A DNA stretch of 64,000 nt, taken from assembly GCF_001039355.2 (NCBI RefSeq), contig NW_019776117.1, positions 36,039 through 100,038 on the forward strand, read 5' to 3'. The notes beneath the pieces are model-generated. The model made no database searches. It saw nothing but the letters and a program-made list of their open reading frames with translations, and was not told the DNA's origin. Origin of the DNA: Lingula anatina (lineage: Eukaryota; Brachiopoda; Lingulata; Lingulida; Lingulidae). Below, piece after piece: positions 13,103 through 25,866 of this stretch. Each line of letters starts with the position of its first letter. The first letter of the stretch is position 1. A program made the position numbers and the translations under genes.

Positions 13103-14056
13103 GTAAGTACTAACCCCTCGTTTTCAATCGAAAATGCTAGTTGTATAATGTTGCTAATGTAGATTCACTACATAAATGTGATCATATTCCATTATTACAT
13201 GATGACATTTTTATTTCAAAACAATTGTAAAAATGTGCTAGAAGCAATGATCATCACTGTTATTATGATCATCATCACCATTTAACACAAAGGCTAGTAA
13301 TCCGATTAACTTTCTAATGTGGCATTGATACTAGTGATGCTTGTGATCCATTGTATTACTTATATTTAGAGACTATAGTCATTATAATCTGACCATCGAA
13401 ATCCATTCTGTATCGGTACATGACAGTAATGAACGCAATATAAGTTTTATGTAAGACGTAAGATGTAAAATGTTTTTTTAATAATGGTGTATTGTTAAAA
13501 TGGTCACAGTAAATATTCACGATGGATAAAAGCAACTTCGACACTAACAGTAAATATTTACGATGGATAAAAGCAACATCGACACTAACAGTACATATTC
13601 GCGATTGAAAAGGCAACTAACACACTGATGGTGCTGGAAAGGGAGAATAAACAGAAAATACTTAATTGCACAAAAACTTATTGAATGGGTTTTTACTACC
13701 GTTATACTGCAGATAGTTACAAATATCGCATCAAAGCTCTCCCAACAAAAGGGATCATTTTATAACTAAAAACCACCAATCTTGCTAATCATACAAACCT
13801 ACCTGTGGTAGCTGCCAATAACCTATAAACTAGGTGAATATATATTTTTTGTGCGACCACTTTAATAAAAATAATGCAAAACAAAAAGGCATCAAAACTC
13901 TCCAGAACGAAAGATACGTAGGCAGCATCTTATTTCTGAAGTCTGTCTTTCGTAATCAAAAAGGTGGCTTTGTTTATAAAACATCACATTTTGATTTCAG
14001 ACAGCAAAATGATCAGCTACTTTTGATAATTGTTTATTGCCCAGAGTTACATGCAG

Positions 14057-14433
14057 TTACAGCACATGTCTTTTGAAAATGGACATATGGACATCAACAG
14101 TGTCCTTCCTTTCGCAAACTCTATAAATAATCTGGCCAGACACACCATATCTAGGGGCTATCTTGGGGAAATGTACACTGTATACCCTCCTCCACCAGAG
14201 TAGCAATTTCTTTTCTTCCTTTATTGTGAGCTCCCGTACAAATGTACGTTCACCATGGCAGGAACGTATGTTACACCTCCAATGACACACTTTATGTTGG
14301 TAATAATGGATGAAAATTAATCACTGGCTACTTGACCAATAAACCGCGAATCACTTTTAACGACCGGGTCCCACAGGTCAAATAGTGTAGTTTTTACACA
14401 GATGGTGCATTACTTTAAGCACACCCTGTAGAA
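14057..14433 (-). mobile_element. Degenerate Tc1-like fragment with transposase N-terminal helix-turn-helix
   Basis: On the minus strand it begins with a Tc1-style terminal sequence (CAGGGTGTGCTTAAAGTAATGC) and contains a damaged helix-turn-helix reading around VYSVHFPKIAPRYGVSGQ. Relatives are at 18980-19140, 20310-20690, 31850-32127 and 56627-56990. All are frameshifted and lack the DDE catalytic part. Confidence 0.6.
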
Positions 14434-14479
14434 TGAACACGAAAGACGTGAAATGTTATTTTAATGTTTGTGAATTGCT

Positions 14480-14905
14480 TGGAATGGTCACAGTACGTAT
14501 TCACGTTTGAAAAGGCATTTTTAAAGACACTCTTGGTGCAGAAAAGAGAGAATAAAGCAAAAATACATAATTGCGAAAAAGCGTATTGAATGGGTTTTGC
14601 GACCACTAAATTACAGATAATGCAAATAATACATCAATGCTTTCCGAACAAAAGGCACCGTTTTTATAGGCAAAAAAACCCTTTTCTATAATGTAAGAAG
14701 TGGCGACTTGGTGCAGAAAAGAGAGAATAAAACAAAAACACTTAATTGCGCACAAACGGTTTGAATTGGTTTTGCTACCAGTATATTACAGATAATGCAA
14801 ATAATACATCAATGCTTTCCGAACAAAAGGCATCATTTTATAGGCAAAAAGCCTCTTCTATAATGTGAAGAATAGAGACTTGGTTTACAAAACCACCGAT
14901 CTTAT
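14480..14905 (-). repeat. ~170-bp satellite, short array
   Basis: Two to three copies of the ~170-bp unit, inverted relative to the arrays at 18.4-20.3 kb. Diagnostic stretches are AACAAAAGGCATCATTTTAT, GCAGAAAAGAGAGAATAAA and the TCTATAATGTG end. Confidence 0.8.
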
Positions 14906-15460
14906 CTAGGGACAAGAACGTGACATCATTAATTTTGATGTTCATTTATTGCTCAGAATAGTAATAGTGCATAACCACCGTTGAAAGAGCAACTAAGTCA
15001 CAAACAAACTGAAATGGCGCTTAACAAGTAATCAATGTAAACAGTAGATTATCAGGATTTCTTCACCACGTTATACTGAAAACAAATTAAAAAACAGTGA
15101 TGATCGAACTTTCAAAATCAATAAAACGTATGTAGCTGAAAGATTTCTATTTGTGGCATCTGTGAAATTAGGGGCCTCTTTGGGGTTAGACAATCACTTT
15201 TTTATTGACCATGATTTCCAGGGCAGTGAAACTTCGGTACGAAAATCTTAATGTGAGGGACCCCTAAGTTAACAAACATAGTTTCTAACCTGTGCACTAA
15301 ATATTTTCAAGATTGTGCTTGTGACATCATTTGCACCTCTTTATTGGGTTTAGGTGATAAGGGTTGCAAACCAGCGGCTATGCCGAACGATTATAAATAT
15401 TCTGTTGAATTACACTAAATGAAAAACTGAATAACATATAATGCCATACAATCAAAGTTA

Positions 15461-15965
15461 AAGGCCCCACCGCACTTATTCGAAATCAGGAGGAATCAAG
15501 AAGAACCAGCCGGAATGACTAAATTTTAAAATGCGTACTATATTCGGGAATAAATTTCAAATTGACCTAAATTATTGTAAGAATACCTATGGAATACTCA
15601 GAGTGCGCTTGAATCCGCCTGGTATGATTCGTGCACATTTCGGTTGTATTAGCTCTCAAATGCACCTCGAATGTAGTTGGAAAACTAGGAATATCAATAA
15701 TGCTGTCAAGAATGCAGTCAGAGTATTTAGAATGCCGTACGAGTGTAGTTAGATTACTGACTGAAATAGGATCGAGAGGCATTCGAGTTGGATTCCGGTT
15801 CATTCTACCAGGATTTGAAATGTCTTGCCATTTCGGTTCTCCTTTGAAAGTTTTAACATGAGCAAAAGCTTTGGGCCGGCCACAAAAATGGTAAAAATAT
15901 TTGGAATGCACTCAGAATTTTAGAATGTTCCTCGAATGTCCAGGAACGCACAAAGAGTAGTCTTT
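15461..15965. mobile_element. Insertion in the 3' flank of Diedel-like gene A
   Basis: The conserved 3' flank reads straight through at copies C, D and E (CAATCAAAG... to CTCGACTTTT). In copy A it is interrupted by about 500 bp of sequence not seen elsewhere in the window. The insert carries several internal GAATGC/GCATTC motifs. I saw no clear terminal repeats and no protein I recognise. Confidence 0.5.
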
Positions 15966-16002
15966 CCGACTCGACTTTCATGACTAAATTTCCCCGATCC
16001 TC

Positions 16003-17560
16003 TTAGTTCTCGGCCATGGCGATGGAATCGGCATCCATGCTTCTTTTTTCGGCCACAGAATCCCTGGAAATGTGATCATCTCTGAGACAGAATTATTTTG
16101 AAGGTACATGTTTTAGAACATTTTCCAAGTTTAATTGTGCAAACATGTTTGTCACATGTATATACTATGTTTAAAAATGTCTTGAATGGAAAAAGTAAAT
16201 CTCCTAGAACGGGATTCTAAGGGAAAATAAAAATAAAATATATTTCTCCAACATACTATCTGTGCCTTGTCGTAACCCAATGAGATTAAAATATACAAAA
16301 ATCGCACAATGCACAGTAAACAGTTTAATATATTTACATGTGCATATGTTTATTCTGAATATTAAGGGAACAAGTTGTACCCCCTCAAAACCCGTATACT
16401 AGTACCTGTCTCTATCAGTGCCACTTGCTTCATCAGCCACTGATCGCGTGTTGGTGCATGTGCACGTAGTTGGACGGGGTCTCATAGCTAACACCTGGAT
16501 GATGCTTTGGTCAAAGATAGGACATTGACATAAACGCGTATATTGAGGTAATAATATCTGAGCGAAAAAGAAGGCAAAGAGTTTGTAGATATTTTTTTAA
16601 ATCCGCAGTTATTCTTCAAATAAATTTGGTCTGCATGTACTGTGAATCTGTAGTTCAAGGCATTAGTAAAATTAATTAGAATAACTAGGCTTTTTTTTCA
16701 TACCATTGACCAATTCTCATAATACTCACTTGTAACCACCAAACCTTTGACCACAGTCTTTCCGACATCCCCCGCCACAAGCACAGCCGAAAATATTGCA
16801 ACTCCGATATCCGCAATACGGGGTTCCCTGGAATGACAACAGCACTAAGTAAATCTGTTCACCGTAAAGTCAATTTCGTCAATCCATTTTCAAATGCAAT
16901 ATTGCTAGATCTACAGTAGATATTATAATTCTGTGTGCGTGTGGAACCGGGCCATTGAGCAGATTGGGTTTAAAGTACCTGTAATGCTACTGAAAAAGAA
17001 ACAGGCAATTTTTATTTGATTTTTGTGTTAGAACAACTGAAGTTGATGATGGTTGCAAAATGTGATTAATCACTAAATAAGTCTAAAAGCGTGAATTTAA
17101 CAGGGAAGTGAAAGCGCCGAGAATATAAAGCACTGATTACCACAAAGATAGCTCCCAGGGCCGGAAAAGGAAGAACTCTGTGATGTCCGTGGTAGCGTTC
17201 CATCCTCCCTGTGGTGATCCACCATAAAAAGTTGCCACTTACTGCAGACTTCATCAAATTTAACAAATATTGCCATGCCATGCTGCCGTCTCATTTCCTA
17301 AGCGCAGTTACATGTAACATGCAAATATTTAAAAAAGCAAATATCCTTGTCCATTTGATAATTAACAACAGAGTTGCTCAGTAAATCAGTGGCTGATGTA
17401 TCCATATGAAGCATATGGAATTGCAAATAAGCTGACAACTTACGTTAGTGCAATCATCGCAGAAACCCGCAAACGCTTTGCAGCAAACCGCCTCTGATTC
17501 TTGAATTACAACAGCTGTTAAACATGCTGACAACAGGATGGCAACTATGGATCCGACCAT
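16003..17560 (-). CDS. Diedel-like secreted cysteine-rich protein, copy A
   Basis: Coding exons: 17560-17444, 16827-16730, 16504-16406 and 16063-16003, together 375 nt or 124 residues, phases 0, 2, 2. Exon 1 encodes a signal peptide (MVGSIVAILLSACLTAVV...) and the mature start VCC...FCDDC. Exon 2 carries YCGYRSCNIFGCACGGGC then KDC. Exon 3 has a TTCTCTN pair. Exon 4 ends ...DSIAMAEN. Twelve cysteines are predicted in the mature protein. The exon 2 motif resembles Diedel, a secreted insect cytokine that dampens IMD signalling. The acceptor for exon 3 (CCAAAG|CATC) is the only one that keeps the frame and is less certain. The proximal untranslated exon is at 18161-18067 and a distal one at 21771-21677. 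Confidence 0.78.
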
Positions 17561-18066
17561 ATTCTGAAATTACAGACGAAATACTATGTATGATATACAA
17601 ACAGCTATTGTTTAGATATTCGAAAATACCATCATATGCAGGGTAATAGAGGCAAATGTTTATCTTCATTATTCATTATTCACACAATACAAATAACATT
17701 TCTGATTGAAAACTGCAGAAGTCGTTATGACAGAGAGACTACCGATGTTTGGTATTGGCATAAATGATCTCTTTCACATTTCTTTAAGTACCGTATTGCA
17801 AACTACGTGAAAAATATTCTTATCCTTTAAAATTGTTATTGTAATCTTGACATAGCAACAGGGAATGAATCCCCTTTTCCAGTCTTCTTTCTGCTTATTA
17901 GTAAATTCTACGTTTTGCTCAGGTCCAGATTAAATTTTTTGCTTCTGGGGTTATTTCATACTCTAACCCCAAAGTATGACTAGCTATTTCTAAATGTGCG
18001 TAACTTTTAGTTTTATCTGCCCTGTCCGTGTTCCCCTATTGTTTACTCCCATTACACAGAACTTAC

Positions 18067-18161
18067 TCTTAAAGAGCACTTGGACTTGACGGATTCAACC
18101 AACCGTAAAAGATCCCCTTGCTTCTAGTCTTCACTACGATGGAGAGCAGAATGAGACAACT
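18067..18161 (-). promoter_or_regulatory. Proximal promoter and untranslated exon of copy A
   Basis: The predicted start lies at an initiator-like TCAGTT near 18161, with an ATATAT box about 25 bp upstream. The ~95-nt exon ends TTTAAGA|GTAAGT, and its intron leads to an acceptor just before the copy A start codon. Proximal modules at 33.4, 53.3 and 63.5 kb are the same. Confidence 0.65.
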
Positions 18162-18359
18162 GAATGCTGATAATCCAAATATATGTTCTATTTAGTGGCA
18201 CAATTAAGCGGTGATAAAATCATCCAAAAATGCTGGTATCCTTAGTTAGGTAGACTTAATTAATGAGGTTGCTTTTCGGCAAACCATGACAGACATGTAC
18301 AGTTCGGAATATTTAAAGGCTTCTGTTCTGAAAAACTTTCAAGTATTTTTGTATGTTTG

Positions 18360-19350
18360 TATTATAGCAGTCGCAAAAAATAAAACAGTAACTTGTAAAG
18401 TTTTTTAGCAGCAAGAGTGTCTTAGTTGTCTTTTCAACGGTGGCTATGCACTATTACTATTCTAAGCGATAAATGACTATCAAAAACAATGCTGTCACGT
18501 TCTTGTCCCTAGATAAGATTGCTGGTTATAATTGCGCAATTAACTATTTTTTGTTTTATTCTTTCTTTTCTGCTCTATAAGTCGCTATTTTCACATTATA
18601 GAAACTGGTTTTTGCCTATAAAATGATGCTTTTTGGTCGGAAAGCATTGATGTATTGTTTGCATTATCTGTAATATAGTGGTCGCAAAACCAATTCAAAC
18701 CGTTTTTGCGCAATTAAGTGTTTTTGTTTTATTCTCTCTTTTCTGCACAGAGTCGTTATTTTTCACATTATAAAAGAGGGGTTTTGCCTATAAAATGATG
18801 CCCTTTGTTCGAAAGCATTGATGTATTATTTGCATTGTCTGTAATATAGTAGTCGCAAAACCAATTCAATACGTTTTTCATTGCACAATGAGGTATTTTT
18901 GTTTTATTCTCTCTTTTCTGCACCAAGAGTGTCTTAGTTGCCTGTTATGTACTGTGACAATTCCAAGCAATTCACCAACATTAAGAAAGTAATACACCAC
19001 CTGTGTGAAGACTGTGCTATTTGGCATGAAGGACCGGTCGTTAAAAGTGATTCGCGGTTTATTGCTCGCGCAACCAGTGATGAATTTTTCATCCATCATT
19101 AGCAATAAAAGTGTGTCATTAAAGGTGTAACATACGTCTGGCTGTCAAATTCTTAGTCAAAGTCTCCATTTTTCACATTATAGAAGAGGGGTTTGCCTAT
19201 AAAATAATGCCTTTTGTTCGGAAAGCATTGATGTATTATTTGCATTATATATAGTGGCTGCAAAACCAATTCAAACCGTTTGTGTGCAATTAAGTATTTT
19301 TATTCTCTCTTTTCTGCACTAATTCGCTATTTTCCACATTATAGAAGAGG
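18360..19350 (+). repeat. ~170-bp satellite array between the proximal and distal promoters of unit A
   Basis: Tandem, diverged copies of a unit containing TCACATTATAGAAGAGGG, CCTATAAAATGATGCC, CGGAAAGCATTGATG and CGCAAAACCAATTC. A Tc1-like fragment (18980-19140) interrupts the array. The same satellite recurs in the same position in the other units. Confidence 0.85.
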
Positions 19351-19799
19351 TGCATGAAGATAAACAGTTAAATAATACCCACAATAAATTCGGCTTCTAA
19401 AATATCTCCCGATCGTAAAAAGGTGAACAGAGAGAAAGGTTGGGAGAGAGAGAAAGCCTTCTCAACTTCAATCACGTGGATTTATGTTTCCAAAAACAAC
19501 TTGCCTCGTCTCAGTATGCTCAGTCTATTTCAAATAAAACAGACAGAACTTCTAAAACGAGGCACTGCCTACCGATATAGTGACTAAAAGTTATTTTTAG
19601 AAAGCAGTGCATACATTCAAGTGGACATCGTATGGAACAACGCACGCGGTATGACTATTTTATGCAGAAAAGGTTACAATTTTCAGTTAACTTGAATTAA
19701 GGAACACATTTAGTAGTGATTTACATCATAGAGGCGGTGTTTTTGACAATTTTAATCAGGACGCTCGAGAATTTAAGCGAGGCACCCGCCTCGCTGCCG

Positions 19800-20260
19800 T
19801 GAATACACGGGTATCACTGCACTGTTACTGTTCTGAACAATAAATGACTGTCAAAAAGAATGATGTCACGTTCTTGTTCCCAGACAAGATTCGTGGTTTT
19901 GCAAACCAAGTCTCCGTTTTTCACTTTATAGAAGAGGGCTTTTTCCTATAAAAAATGTATTGATGTATTATTTGCATTATCCTTAATAAAGTGGTCGCAA
20001 AACCAATTCAGACAGTTTTTGCGCAATTAAGTATTTTTTGTTTTATTCTATGTTTTCTGCACTAAGTCGCTATTTTTCACGTTATAGAAGAATGTTTTTA
20101 CATATAAAATGATGTCTTCTATTCGTTTATATATATTAATTGCATTATCTGTAATATAGTCGTCGCAACAATTAGGCATTTTGTTTTATTCTCTCTTTTC
20201 TGCACCAAGAGTGTCTTAGTTGTCTTTTCAAAAGTGAATATGTACTGTGACTATTCCATG
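19800..20260 (+). repeat. ~170-bp satellite array, continued
   Basis: Further copies of the unit described at 18.36 kb, separated from it by about 450 bp of unrelated sequence. Confidence 0.8.
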
Positions 20261-20309
20261 CATTTCAACAACAGTTATATAATATTTACCGTCTTTTGTG
20301 CTCATTCTA

Positions 20310-20690
20310 CAGGGGCTTACAAAAGTAATGCACCATCTGTGTAAAACCTGCACTATTTGGCATGGGGGAACCGGTCGTGAAAAAGTGATTTGCGGTTTAT
20401 TGCTCGCGTAACCAGTGAAATATTTTCATCCGTTATTAACAATATAAAGTGTGTCATTGAAGGTGTAACATATGCCTACCATGGTGAACGTACGGGAGTC
20501 CACAATAAAGGCAGGAAAAATTGCTACTCTGGTGGAGGAGGGTATATCGTGAAGATGTCCCCCAGATAGCCGCTAGATATAGTGTGTCTGCATGGTCAGA
20601 TGATTTATAGAGTTTGCAAAAGGAAGGACAGTGTTGATGTCCATATGTCAATTTTCATTAAAGTGGCCACAATAAAAAAAAAAAGCCAAA
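20310..20690 (+). mobile_element. Degenerate Tc1-like fragment
   Basis: It starts with the terminal-repeat-like CAGGGGCTTACAAAAGTAAT. It contains a damaged transposase N-terminus (GKIATLVEEG, then a frameshift into a stretch resembling PQIAARYSVS). No catalytic domain is present. Confidence 0.6.
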
Positions 20691-21676
20691 AGCGACTTAC
20701 TTGCCTCTCATATTTTCAAATTTTGCTGTAACTGCATGTAATTCTGAGCAATAAACAATTATCAAAAGTAGCTGATCATTTTGCTGTCTGAAATGAAAAG
20801 GTGCTGTTTCAAAAACAAAGCCACCTTTTTGAATTACGAAAGACAGACCTTTTGTTCTGGATAATTTTATTTTTATTTTTCATTAAAGTGGTCGCACTAA
20901 AAATACATTCACCTAGCTTAAATGTTTTGGCAGCTAGGTTTGTATGTTTAGTAAGATTGTTGGTTTTTAGCTATAGGCCTAAAATTATTAAATTGTAATA
21001 AACTGGATAAGCATCACTGGTATCAATGCCACATTAAAAAAAAGTTAATCGGATTACTATCCTAGCTGTGGTACTAAATGGTGATGACGATAATGATAAT
21101 AACTGTGATATTTATTGCTTCTAGCATATTTTTACAATTGCTTTCAAATAAAAATGTCATCATGCAATAATGGAATATGATCATATTTATATAGTGGATC
21201 TATATTACCAACATTGTACAACTAAAATTAATTTTCGATTGAAAACTGGAGGGGTATTTGCCGGAGTGTGTACAGATGTTTGGTATAAGCATAACTGATT
21301 TATTCTGCAATATTTAAAATTCTGTATTGCAGTCCATGTGAAAAAATATCATTGGCATTTTTATCTTGTAATGTGAACATAGTAACAATGATTAAATTCA
21401 TTTCCAGTCCTTGTACATGTCTAAAAAATATGCATATTTTATCAGGGGGATTGGATCGGGTGTATATATAAGGCTAAGGGATCTGCCTCTCCGCTTTTCT
21501 AAATTTTGTAAAATCCACTATTTGCTAATATTTTAAATGAATGTTTTCCTATGGGGTCATATAAATATCTTTTAACGCCAAGTATGACTTGCTAATTCTG
21601 TATCTACGTAATTATAGTAATTTCACCTGCCCTGCCCATGTCCCCCTGTTGTTAACTCCCAATAAAGAGAACTTAC

Positions 21677-21771
21677 CCTTAAATAGCACTTCGACTTGAC
21701 GGATTCAACCAACTGTAAAAGATCCCCTCTCTTCTAGTCTTCACAAATGCGGAGAGCAGAATGATACAACT
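21677..21771 (-). promoter_or_regulatory. Distal promoter and untranslated exon of unit A
   Basis: Paralogue of the proximal module, about 3.6 kb further upstream. The initiator TCAGTT and the donor AAGG|GTAAGT are kept. The TATA position reads TGTAACTGG instead of ATATAATTGG. It could be an alternative first exon for copy A or a relic. Confidence 0.55.
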
Positions 21772-21849
21772 GAATGATGATCCAGTTACATCATGTCATT
21801 TCTACTGATGCACCAAAAACTGAGTGGTAATACAATCAGTCAAAATGCT

Positions 21850-23340
21850 GGTAGCAGCAGTTGCTCATTATGTTTTTGTAAAGGAAAAATTGTTTTTATT
21901 TCCCAGGTTGCTTTCTTTCAAACAATGCAAAATCACGTGCAGTTAGGAAACATTAGTTTGGGATAGTTTTAATGGCTTTTAATTATCATAAAAGTTGGAA
22001 AGCACCATTTTTTAAATATCTCAGTGCGCTGTCAAATGAAACTTTGTTCATCAGAATAGAGCAAATTACTATCTGCTCATAGACATAAGACTTGTTGTTA
22101 TTCATTTTGAAATAAACTAATGGAGAATAAATTTACGTCAGTTTCCGCCGAACAGCTCAACTCCTTTTCTACTAACAACCCCACTTTACACTATTAGTTA
22201 CTGGTGTACATGGGTGCACATATAATTGTTTGGGGATATGATGATTTTTACTGGCTTCCATCGCGCAAGCTTTTCCCGGCTGACAAGAAAATTCTGTGTC
22301 TGGAGTTTGACAGTGAAGATCTTATCAGACACAGCGGAGAAGTTCCCCGGTCCAAACTTAAGGGGCAGATCCAGAGCTATATACTGACAGTCTTCCAAAT
22401 TATCTTTGTTGATTCATCCTCCAATTTTGACCGTCTTCCAACATGAAAAATTGGATACCCGTCAATGTAAACTTGAAAATCTGACCGTCTTCTGGAAGAC
22501 CCAGAAGACGGCCTAAATCCGCCCCTGTCAAACTTAACCCAATTAATTAAGTTTTGGTGTGTTTTCACTGCGTGTCGGCACAATGGGACCTCCTCTCATG
22601 TACTCTGGAAATGAGGCACAACAGGGTTCAGATTCCTAAGGTAACACATACATGTAACAACAAACCAATCAAAAATGGTTTATCTATCCGCATGCCTCTT
22701 TAATTTAAATAAACTACCAAATCAACCAAAAGCAGTTATTTGGGACAACGATATATTGGTCCTCATCCTAAGGAACTTTCAAAGAAACTGCATTTCCAAA
22801 GAGGATGTCATTGGGAACTATAGCCTTATCCTAGGACCCGTTAGACAATATATCCAACTGGACATCATTACTATTTAAAAAAATCAAAGACTTAAGCAAA
22901 ATACCAACTTTTGGTGATGGGTTCTGACAAGTTTTCATTTCTCCTCTAGCGCATTCAAACTGTAAAATATTTGCCGACTCCTGGTCAAATACCACCCAGT
23001 ATCTAGTTGAATTGAAGCCTAAGATTTGAATGCTTTGAGAGATAGGTCCTCTGTTTATGGACTTACTACTGCACGAAGTAAAATTAAGGTGGGGTGAAAG
23101 TTGGTCATCCTTCTATAAAATCAGTTATCTTGAATCTCGATTCTTACTTTGATTCTATACACAAAAACCGGATGCAGATTCGAACATCGTATTGTAAAAC
23201 ATTTATTTTTAGGCTTTTAAATAGATGGCAATTATTATACCCATTCAGTTTAATTATAGGATGAAAAGTGTCTTAAGAGAAATCAAAACATGTTCTTTTC
23301 AAATCAAAATACGGCCATTTAACGTAAACTGCCAACGCTT
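21850..23340. other. Unit-flank sequence, no gene recognised
   Basis: The part near 22190-22400 resembles 48900-49010, 58990-59060 and (inverted) 30460-30530, so it belongs to the amplified unit. A short open frame on the minus strand at 22198-22398 is not conserved in the other copies, and I do not support it as a gene. Confidence 0.45.
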
Positions 23341-23364
23341 GTAAAGATTAAGTTGCGCGTCATT

Positions 23365-24422
23365 TTACTCGTCCTGACGACAGTGGTTAAGGTTCCTGTC
23401 CAGCTTCAAGGAAGGTTCTTCGCACCTGGCCTTGACAAAGTCACATCTGGAAATGATATTAATAGATCTTAACATTATGTATTTTGATAGAATCTAAAAC
23501 TTGCAAAAATTGATCATGCACATTTGTGCGCCGGTGCCATAATAAATTTTTAATAATTGTGAGATGAATTATGCATCAAAGGTATTGTTGCAATTTGATG
23601 GCGCTACTTTTACTGACCTGGTTGAGTACATTTTCCCGTTACTGGCGCAAAGTCTTATGGGGCGGTTCATCCTGTCGGAGCAGCCGTCCTGCTCAATCCT
23701 CTGGCATATGTCTACGGATGGTCTTGTGGGGCGAGGAGGTCTCGTGGGTGGAGGGAGTCTGGTGACGTTGCTGAGCACGTTCACCTGGCTCTGGCAGTGT
23801 CTGATGTTCCTGTCAATTTTCAAGGCAGAATCCTCGCATCTCGCTTTGATGAAGTCACAACTGGAAAAAACATTCAAGGTAACTTTTATACAAATGGAAT
23901 GTTCTTCTCTTCGTTAAGCAGTGACATAGTTGTTGTTTTCAAAAAGAACTTTAAAAATGTTTTCGACTCATTATGATACCAGAATATTACAATGATATAA
24001 CAATATATACATGTATATTGGGAAGTTGATAAGTACTCTGAATAGATACAAATTTTACGTGTGCACTTCACATGTGCGGAGGGGGGGGGGCGGTATTAGA
24101 ATTTAGCACGTGTGAAACTGGTGAAGTTTATATAGTTTCACAATATGCCGAGTTGTCACAATACACATTCACTCACCCAGTTGTGTACATTTTCCCATTA
24201 CTGGCGCAAAGCCTTGTGGGGCGGTTCATCCTGTCGGAGCAGCCAGCTGTCTCAATCTTCTGGCATATGTCTACGGATGGTCTTGTGGGGCGGGGAGGTC
24301 TCGTGGGTGGAGGAAGTCTGGTGACGTTACTGAGCACGTTCAGCTGACCCTGGAGACAGTGTCTGATGTTCCAGTCCATTTTCAAGTCATCATCGGCACA
24401 CTGAGCGGTGATGAAAGCGCAC
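23365..24422 (-). CDS. Kazal-type serine protease inhibitor, 3' part of gene
   Basis: Exons: 24422-24177, 23860-23618 and 23446-23365 (stop TAA), all joined in phase 2. Each internal exon encodes the second half of one Kazal domain (C-x-FIKARC...NIRHC), a proline-rich linker (RLPPPTRPPRPTRPS) and the first half of the next domain (ICQ...GCSDRMNRPIRLCASNGKMY). The last exon completes the final domain (CDFVKARC...LNHC). The C-x10-C spacing with NGKMY is the standard Kazal signature for secreted inhibitors of trypsin- and subtilisin-like proteases. The visible protein holds one half and two complete domains. The signal peptide and first exon(s) should lie above 24.42 kb but I could not find them. 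The two internal exons are recent duplicates. Confidence 0.8.
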
Positions 24423-24839
24423 CTGTGATAAAACACACAGAAATTCATTAATAACGTTTACATAAAATAAATATACTGAGTTCATTACTAATTTTTAAAA
24501 ATGGGGATTGTTAAGTATAGTAACGTAACCTTTTAACGAAGTTTTGTCTCTTTCATTATCAAACAAATAAACGAACAGTGATGATTCAGATATGTGTTTT
24601 AACGCAGTTTTGCTCTATCATTTTCTGCACTCCAGTGCAGCTTATGAGAAAGGGTTTTGGTTGACTGTACTTACATAAAAAAGCAGTCCTGCACATAAGG
24701 TTCATATGCCACATCACATGCTCTTCATATTCGTTCATTCATTGATAACTACGGACAGTATCACGCGATCAAGTTTATTGTTTAGGCAGAACAGAAAGTG
24801 TTCATTTTTGTTCGAAAGGTTCGAAAGGTTTTCAAAAAA

Positions 24840-24856
<17 letters not shown>

Positions 24857-24928
<72 letters not shown>
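24857..24928. repeat. (AT)n microsatellite with A-run
   Basis: A long AT dinucleotide tract directly after a poly-A run. Frames reading through it (IYIYIY on both strands) are artefacts. Confidence 0.95.
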
Positions 24929-24930
<2 letters not shown>

Positions 24931-25866
24931 AGTCTGTGTAAATAATAGGGGTGCTTGAACATGTTTGTCTCGGAATGTAATAAGAGAGAAAAAGCGTGAT
25001 TGGCCTTGCTCAAGAAGTTGACTCCCCGAATGCCTGCTGCCGAATTTGAATATATACCAATTGAGACAAGATAACACATAGATATCGTCGACCTCAGCCA
25101 CTTTGTCTGCTAATTAAATGTAAGTTATATGCTTGTCTTTTCCTAACATTTTTATAAGAGCCCGTGCATAAATTTTTGCATTAGATTGGTAACTAGCAGA
25201 CACGAATTTAAAGGAAAAAGTGTTACTTCTTTAGAGGAGATACATGTATGAAGGTATAAGGTACTGAAAATGAGATATGTCCTAGTTTTAATGAACACAT
25301 TAATTTATTTTACCAAAATATGACGGTGATATTTAAAGGGGCAAAACATACCTTTGCGCGACGCATCTTTGATGTAAGGGAATCTGTCCAAACTGATGAA
25401 TCACTTCAATGCCTTTGCCTCCAAAAGAACAAAACTGGTGAATAAAAAACGATCCCTTATGAAACGATAAATCAGGTCAGCTCTCATAAAATACTTTGCA
25501 ATGCACTAGTTATTTTCGAACATTTTATATGCAATAAAGACTGACCCAGAGAAACCGACTACAGCACATTGTCCTGCCCCTGAAAAAAGAAAATTTACAT
25601 CCGCGCACGAATAAGGTAATTACAAACCCATTCCCTCTTTTTCCGAGCTAAACAATTATTTACAATAATGATTGCCATTTAACAATATTACCGGTTTTAA
25701 AATCCACATCTGGTTCTTTGGTCCGCTCTCCCAAGCCTCCTTAACTTCTTCTATCTCGTCAGGTATCAGATAAGTAGGTGGGTGGAGATTTTAAAAATTG
25801 TTTACCGTGAACCATCTTCATTTTTCGCATCTTATGTGCTAGTCTATCCTTACAGCCGATAGACCA

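Noticed and set aside
18360-20260. Satellite copies as possible tandem RNA genes
   Set aside because: I saw no internal promoter boxes, no stable conserved fold and no terminator; copies diverge as expected for satellite DNA.
22198-22446. Open frames on both strands near 22.3 kb
   Set aside because: Related segments at 48.9, 59.0 and 30.5 kb do not preserve either frame.
24706-25079. Open frames on both strands reading IYIYIY
   Set aside because: They are products of the AT microsatellite, not genes.
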